DNA of 64,000 nt from Sipunculus nudus. Lineage: Eukaryota > Annelida > Sipuncula > Golfingiida > Sipunculidae. The translations under genes were made by a program, and so were the position numbers. Where the stretch lies: the NCBI GenBank assembly GCA_026874595.1, contig CM049318.1:49690750-49754749 (forward strand), read 5' to 3'. Under the pieces are notes generated by a model, which saw nothing but the letters and a program-made list of their open reading frames with translations, was not told the DNA's origin and did no database searches. Below are positions 58,585-64,000 of this stretch, piece by piece. Numbering within the stretch: the stretch's first letter is position 1; each line of letters opens with the position of its first letter.

Positions 58585-58956
58585 TTAAACAGTTAGTACA
58601 GGCAGCTTGATGAACCTGGCAGGATCACCGCAAATGCCAAAGTCGCCAGCATTTGTAACATATCTAGGCCGGGGAATGGTTGTATATTTTGTGATGTAGA
58701 ATCGAATAACAGATCCACGTGCACCACGAGTAAACAAAGGCCAAATATAAATGTTCATGTTCAAGTTAAAATAAATAATATAATGAAAATATATTCCATG
58801 TGTACCACGTTTTAAATGCTTGCCACCATGTTGCTTTTTAGACCCACACTGGTCAAAGGCCGAAGGCTTATCAAACCTATCGCGTATTTCATCCAAATCC
58901 ATTAAAACTGTTTGAGTAGAGTCGCAGCCAAACAAACACATCACCAATTTAACCAA
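58585..58956 (-). other. 123-codon open frame, possibly coding, unidentified
   Basis: Long for this AT-rich sequence. The predicted peptide has a balanced composition in two blocks: an early part with LMDLDEIRDRFDKPSAFDQC and a late part with IPRPRYVTNAGDFGICGDPA, separated by an AT-driven hydrophobic stretch (IYFHYIIYFNLNMNIYIW) that could be an intron or decay. The start is a TTG, so the true beginning is unknown; the first ATG is 5 codons in. I see no clear donor or acceptor at the block edges. Two eroded exons or a pseudogene fit as well as chance. No family recognised. Confidence 0.2.
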
Positions 58957-59714
58957 CCAACAAACCAGCCAACGCCAGCAAAAACATCTAACCTGGTGAA
59001 GCTAAAATAAGGTATAAATTTTAAACTTCCCCCACACTCTGTGATTTGATGCACGGACTTCATTTGAAATGCAGATTTTTACCTTCCAATCCACAAGGTG
59101 GAATGCTGGTCAGGTCATCGGCCTAATTGATGTGGATTAAGTGTCCGAAATTGGTTTAATGGTTCATTCTAAATGGGATCCGTAGTTCAGTGTTTAACCA
59201 ATCGATATTGCCGGAGAGCCTCTAAAGTTTGACCAGTTAGATTTTGGGTACCAGATGCTTGATATTGTCAATTATATTTCATTCTTGGTTTCAGACAGAT
59301 AAATAGGCCTATGGAATTTAACTAAAATAACCCAATCTCTTTGCAAAATGAATACCCTGATTATATTTAAGACAAAACGTATATATTGCTATGATTTATT
59401 TTGCGTTTTTAGCCCAGCTGACTGATATTAAATCAGTACGTCGTCCGTCCGTTCGCTTGTCTGGCCTCCCGGCTAACTTTTTATGCTTGTCAGGCCACAA
59501 CATATTGCCCCGTTCTTGAGTGTGTTTGTGGGAACAATATACTTAATTTTCTATTAATATGGATTGTACAAATATTTATAGAGAGAGTGGCTGCAAAAAG
59601 AAGTCGCTGCAAAAAGCTCATGAATGATAAAACATGCGACATTCAGACCCAACCAGTTCTTTACCAAATAATTTATATTAAAGAACAGTGGTTGTTCCGC
59701 GGTTGCATCTAGTA
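58957..59714. other. Intergenic DNA, nothing recognised
   Basis: A GTCCGTCCGTTCGCTTGTC segment near 59450 resembles tails of RTE-like repeats, but I could not match a copy in the window. Confidence 0.4.
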
Positions 59715-59910
59715 AATATTTATATCACTGTAAATATAAACTTACTTATTTTTTATGAATTGTACAAATAATAATTAAAACTAATCACGGCACTCTCCAT
59801 AGCTCGGATGGTGGAGTTCGGTAATCTCTTAAGGTGGAGGAAACCGGAAAACAAGGAGAAAACCACCGACTTTTGCAGCGGAGAGAGCCCAGCGTTTAAA
59901 GCCTTGACTG
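59715..59910 (-). mobile_element. tRNA-derived SINE, family D, copy 3 (internally deleted)
   Basis: The ATATCACTGTAAATATAAAC tail, CACGGCACTCTCCATAG and GGTGGAGTTCGGTAATCTCT segments match 305-565. The part carrying the B box is missing: the body joins directly to GCAGCGGAGAGAGCCCAGCG. The 67-codon plus frame at 59808-60011 is a shadow. Confidence 0.65.
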
Positions 59911-60947
59911 TTTGTTCGCGTCAGAATATTGTTATAGACCATGCTTGTCAGCGCAGCGTCATGACTCATGGGCCATTTGTTCCTGTGACAGTTTTGAAGA
60001 TTAGGTCATAATCTGAATGATATTATCAGTGAGCTTTAAAAATCCTTCTAGATGATGTTTTATAGAATACCATTAATGATAGTCTAGAAAAATAGTGTAT
60101 TCTTAAGTCGTTAATTGAATCTCTTTGAAATTACATTTTGGTTACATTTTGTTTCTTTGAGGTATGCTTTTCGATCCCATTGAAAAAAGATTTGGTGCTG
60201 ATGTTGTAGCATAATTCAGATATAACCTAAATGTGTTTTCAGTGAATATTTCTGTTTAAGTTAGACTACTCATTGCTGTTATGACAATGGCTCCCCGTTG
60301 TTATTGTTGGAGCGATATTAACCCTACATTTTTAGATTCCTTCAAAGCTGTGGCAATGAAACCAGAAGAAGAATCAAAGACAGAATGTCAAAGTTTAGAT
60401 ATAATATTAAATCCAGCATATTGGTACTAGTGAAAATTGAATATCTGACAAGCAGCACATCTCGCCAATGAAAAAATGCATAAAGCTATATTCCTGGCGC
60501 CAAACATTGTTTAACATTAATCTTTTCGAGGGCCTGCGCTCTTGCGGATAGTAAATACATTATCGGGCAGCAGTAAGATATCTTAATTAACCCAAAGTTA
60601 CGATTTTATATATTTTATATATGCTGGAACTGGTTGTTTAGTTAATTCAATCGTTTAATAATTTGTACACCGAATATTTTCAAATAAACAGCTATATTAA
60701 CATTATGTTATATTTTATCGAATTTTATTATATTATATTATATATAGGTGTGTAATATATGTATGTGTGTGTAGTCTCTTGGTATTTTTCCTTGTGGAGA
60801 GGCTCAACACTGAAAACTGAACTTACATAACTGCAATTCCAGTGGTAAATATCAAGTTTCTTTATTAAATCTTTTTAATTTTAACATGATAATATCCACT
60901 CGATAAAATGGATGAGGTAATATGTCTTCACATGAGTAGCCAGAGTG

Positions 60948-60950
<3 letters not shown>
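59911..60950. other. AT-rich DNA, nothing recognised
   Basis: No gene or matched repeat. Confidence 0.5.

Positions 60951-60987
<37 letters not shown>
60951..60987. repeat. (GA)n microsatellite
   Basis: About 18 GA units. The frames across it (60881-61177) are shadows. Confidence 0.97.
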
Positions 60988-60989
<2 letters not shown>

Positions 60990-62465
60990 AAGAGAAGAAA
61001 CAGACAAAGAGATTTGGTAAGAGATTGATAAAACATCCGCTTATTGCAGACAGAAAATATTATACCAGCTCCTGTAATATTTATAGAACACATAATGTAA
61101 TAAATATTGTTATCTATATAATAAATACGCAGTTTTTTTTTCTAGACCTTAGTTTACCTACTTCCGCCTTGATTTGACTCTCCAAATCCTGCATACCTAT
61201 CGGCGGTGCGCTCTTCTAGGACAAGTTTGTTTTCATTTGCGGTTTTTTTCTCCTATTAAGCTGCAAAATTAATGTTTTCAAAAATCCCTCATTAGGTACC
61301 CCTATTTCTTTTGTGATTCAAGGTCCCCCACGCATGTCACGCTTTTCAGGAGGCGCCTTCGGGATATCCTTCGCATCTCGAGCTCGCTGGCCTGTTCAGA
61401 CATGGCCTGTCAAGTGCAATATGTGGTCAAGCGGGTCGCCTGTAATCTCCATTTACCCCCATATCCCTTATAATGCCCTTACCGAGCGCTTTTCATTTGA
61501 GTGGACACAAAGAGCTGAGACAAGTAACGCCCCCATGGTTTTATGGGTTCACAGGTGTGTTGATTTCTATACATTCATAACTATATATTCATGTTAACGA
61601 TTGTTTTAATAGTTCGGCCAATTTATGGGTTATTTAAAAAAACATTGTTCAAAAGGAAGCCATCCAACCTGAATACAATGCAGGGGAGGGTGCACACATA
61701 AACCTTCGGGCCCTCAGTCTCCATGGACGTTGAAACATATGACCAGTACATCTTCAAATTGATAGGGATTCTATTACAAAATTCATATAGATTCAGAGCC
61801 TACGAATCCCCATTAAAATCCCCTAATCGGTTATTCGTTCACATGTGCACGTTTCATGTAAAACATTGCCATGCATCAGTAAAACGAGTTCAGCTTGCCA
61901 GTGGCAGAACAAATGCACACGAATGGGCGGTTTCTACATGGGGACAAAGGACTCGTCCTCTGTGATTATGGCATTTCAGAAAAAAATATATTACGGTGAT
62001 TCGGATTATATACCCCTAAAATTTAATGGACTGTTTTTATTTTTAGATATGCCCTACCTACATAACATTTAACGTTGATTTGCTTAAAGACAACGCAACA
62101 AACCAGGGCTGAAGATGTTTCTTTGCTAAATGCTTTAACCGAAATATGTTAACTTGCTTTTTGTCTGTTGGGGTTGTTAGTTTCAGATCAGGCCTGTTAA
62201 TTCCTTGACAACTGACAAAACGGAAACTAACATTTAATACTGTGGGAATACATTTATCTGAGCCTGTCTTTTACATTGGCGGCTTTTCGTTTCACGTGCA
62301 ATATATAGCCTTCAGCGAAAAAGCCATGTATCTGCGCATAAGTAGTTGATAACATGCTAATGCTGCCAGACCATATAGCCGAGGGTACAGAAACGCATGC
62401 GGAATCGTATGTGCTGTGTGCCATTTTGAAGAGGTGAATGACCTTCAGGCCCTGTCATCCTACAC
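60988..62465. other. Intergenic DNA, no supported gene
   Basis: Frames of 94 codons (61313-61597) and 80 and 75 codons (61723-62072), plus strand, lack motifs. Confidence 0.5.
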
Positions 62466-63078
62466 CCCCGTCACACGAGGAGGCGATCTCGCTGCGATCA
62501 CCGAATTAGGGCAGATCGCCGTAGAGCGGAGCCAAAGTGGCCTTAAGTTTTAATGAGTTTCGTAGGAGTGAGACAGTGTCACCTTGGGTCGTCATATGGT
62601 CACCATGAACGCCTTGAGTGGCGACCAGTTTTGAACATGGACAAAATATCCGCCGCGGGGTCGCCGTGGATTAAAGGCGCAGTCAGATCGGAATTCGATC
62701 GCCATCAGTGTCCCAGCAGCGCAGGACCAGCTCCCTGACAGCGCAGGTCGATCGCCAGTGAAAGGGTAAGCATCGGCCTTCCCGTTCCACGGCGCTGCCT
62801 CAGCACACTTACCCCGCCGCTACCGAGTACCGGTGACCCTAGTGAGCTCTTTACACGCCTCGCACGGTGCTGCCGCTGCGCTTAGGACGTCAGAGGTGCG
62901 ATTCGACGTGTGCTAGCGTCTGCGCCCTGACGAAGCTCGCGGCGCCACCATACGTCGTGTCAGCGGGGCGAGAGCGGCATTGCAGTCTTACTTGCAGGGT
63001 ATTTCCGGTGTTGAAGGCGACCAACGGCAATCTACTAGGTCGCTGTGGTCGCCGTAAGTTCTTCATCTAGTGTGATGG
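62466..63078. mobile_element. GC-rich element with short inverted ends, possible DNA transposon derivative
   Basis: The left end CCCCGTCACACGAGGAGGCG and the complement of the right end CCCCATCACACTAGATGAAG share CCCCRTCACACKAG. The roughly 610 bp between is strikingly GC-rich against the AT-rich window and full of CG and GATCGC words. Flanking CCTACA and CTTACA could be a worn target duplication. The 60-70 codon frames inside (62553-63070) show no domain. Superfamily unknown. Confidence 0.5.
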
Positions 63079-63082
63079 GGCC

Positions 63083-64000
63083 CTTACAGGCAGCGCATTG
63101 CACTTATTTCTAACTTATGAGAAACGCACAGAGAGCGAACAGATAGCGTACTTGCCGTACACTCAGGGTACACTCTAGATTTGGTATAAACATGGTGGCT
63201 CCTCTAGACTCAAGGTTAAATACGCTGGGCATTCGTCGGATGTGCGTCAGGCATAAGTCGAGTGCGTCCAGAATACGCTTTACATGCGCACCACATAGGC
63301 CCCTACGCAGCTGTTCGTAGCAAGACAAATAGTGTTGTGCACTTCGTAAGCAACTCATTTGTACCCCATACGCTCTGGATTGGATGAAATTTTAGCGTAC
63401 GGCAGCGTAATGAAAAATTCTAACAAGGATCTCATACGGACTTGATATACGCACCAGTGATTCCTTGCATGCGAGTTGCGCACACAAATATTTTTCATGA
63501 GCAATACGCACCTCATACGCATCTCAGTCGTTTTGTTTAAGTTTTTATGTATGCAGGCATGCGCACAGTACGGCCCAGTACACCGGGAAGTTTTGGGCAA
63601 AACAACACTGCGTACGTTGTCACGCAGGTCATCAGTTATAAACACGCAGCGCATCGGTCGAGCGCGGCACGAGCACGCTATATTTGTGTTCGTTGGGGAT
63701 AAGCGGTTCATACGCGGTAATTCGCTGACCTCCCGTCACGCACCACGACAGCGTATGAGCCGTGTATAATGCACATATATATATAGCGTAACTGCCAACG
63801 TTAATACAAATGAACGGAAGCTGAACGAACCCATAGCGAATGTCGACATATTGCACGAATTAGAACCGTCAGTCCCGCGATCAGGCAGCGCATTGTACTT
63901 ATTTATAACTTATGGGAAACGGACAGATAGTGTATATAAAGCGTAATTGCTGTGAGCCTTCAACCAGGGTACATTCCAGATTTGGTATAAATACGATGAC
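63083..64000 (+). repeat. Tandem unit of about 795 bp (one full unit and the start of a second)
   Basis: AGGCAGCGCATTGCACTTAT at 63088 recurs as AGGCAGCGCATTGTACTTAT at 63883. The following about 115 bases match in order (ACTTATGAGAAACG / ACTTATGGGAAACG, CAGGGTACACTCTAGATTTG / CAGGGTACATTCCAGATTTG, GGTATAAAyA). The unit is rich in CGTAC/TACGC/GCGC words. The second copy has at least one internal deletion (the AGAGAGCG segment) and runs off the window, so it is unclear whether this is a satellite, a pair of long terminal repeats or a segmental duplication. The frames inside (63110-63856) on both strands are unsupported. Confidence 0.7.

Overview
This is a 64 kb piece of AT-rich, repeat-dominated nuclear DNA from an animal. 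I see no bacterial-style gene clusters, no operons, no CRISPR array, no rRNA and no functional tRNA. The longest open frames are about 100-240 codons, and nearly all are chance frames or frames inside repeats. tRNA-derived SINE heads with B-box-like motifs, a SINE body with the accggagaaaaccacc motif that I associate with molluscs, RTE-like repeat tails ending in (CA)n, solo-LTR-like units and very frequent (AT)n runs all fit an invertebrate such as a bivalve mollusc. That assignment is a low-confidence inference from repeat style, since no recognisable protein supports it.

Layout. 1-9.3 kb: an LTR-like fragment (family B), a SINE, and two minus-strand solo-LTR-like copies (family A) beside long (AT)n runs. 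11-17.4 kb: a 36-40 bp minisatellite, a SINE, then two arrays of a satellite rich in GCATGC-centred palindromes that face each other in inverted orientation (about 12.1-14.3 kb and 16.1-17.4 kb). A third family-A LTR interrupts the left arm, and two hairpin-headed repeats lie between the arms. 17.4-31.5 kb: mostly unannotatable AT-rich DNA with scattered repeat fragments. 31.56-33.37 kb: a 1.8 kb array of a 15 bp unit with higher-order structure, open in several forward frames. 35.3-37.4 kb: two copies of a roughly 600-680 bp repeat. 37.5-38.0 kb: the best gene candidate, with a TATA box, a start codon, a signal peptide, a short intron and a poly(A) signal, predicted to give a small secreted peptide or to be the first exon of a larger secreted protein. 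38.8-39.9 kb: a 1.14 kb family-B LTR. 41-47 kb: SINEs and several copies of the (CA)n-tailed repeat. 51.5-51.7 kb: a 36-37 bp minisatellite. 52.1-52.6 kb: a very clear 518 bp MITE with long terminal inverted repeats and a perfect 7 bp target duplication. 55.2-55.3 kb: a probable terminal coding exon with a poly(A) signal. 62.5-64.0 kb: a GC-rich element with short inverted ends, followed by a tandem unit of about 795 bp that runs off the window.

Few genes can be supported, so little can be said about genes acting together. The candidate first exon at 37.57 kb and the possible terminal exons at 43.37 and 55.20 kb are all on the plus strand and could belong to one or more transcription units. 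Splicing between them cannot be shown without RNA. The strongest content of the window is structural: named repeat families with matched copies, an inverted satellite pair, a foldback MITE, and a CpG-rich 15 bp array whose variants look like methyl-CpG decay.
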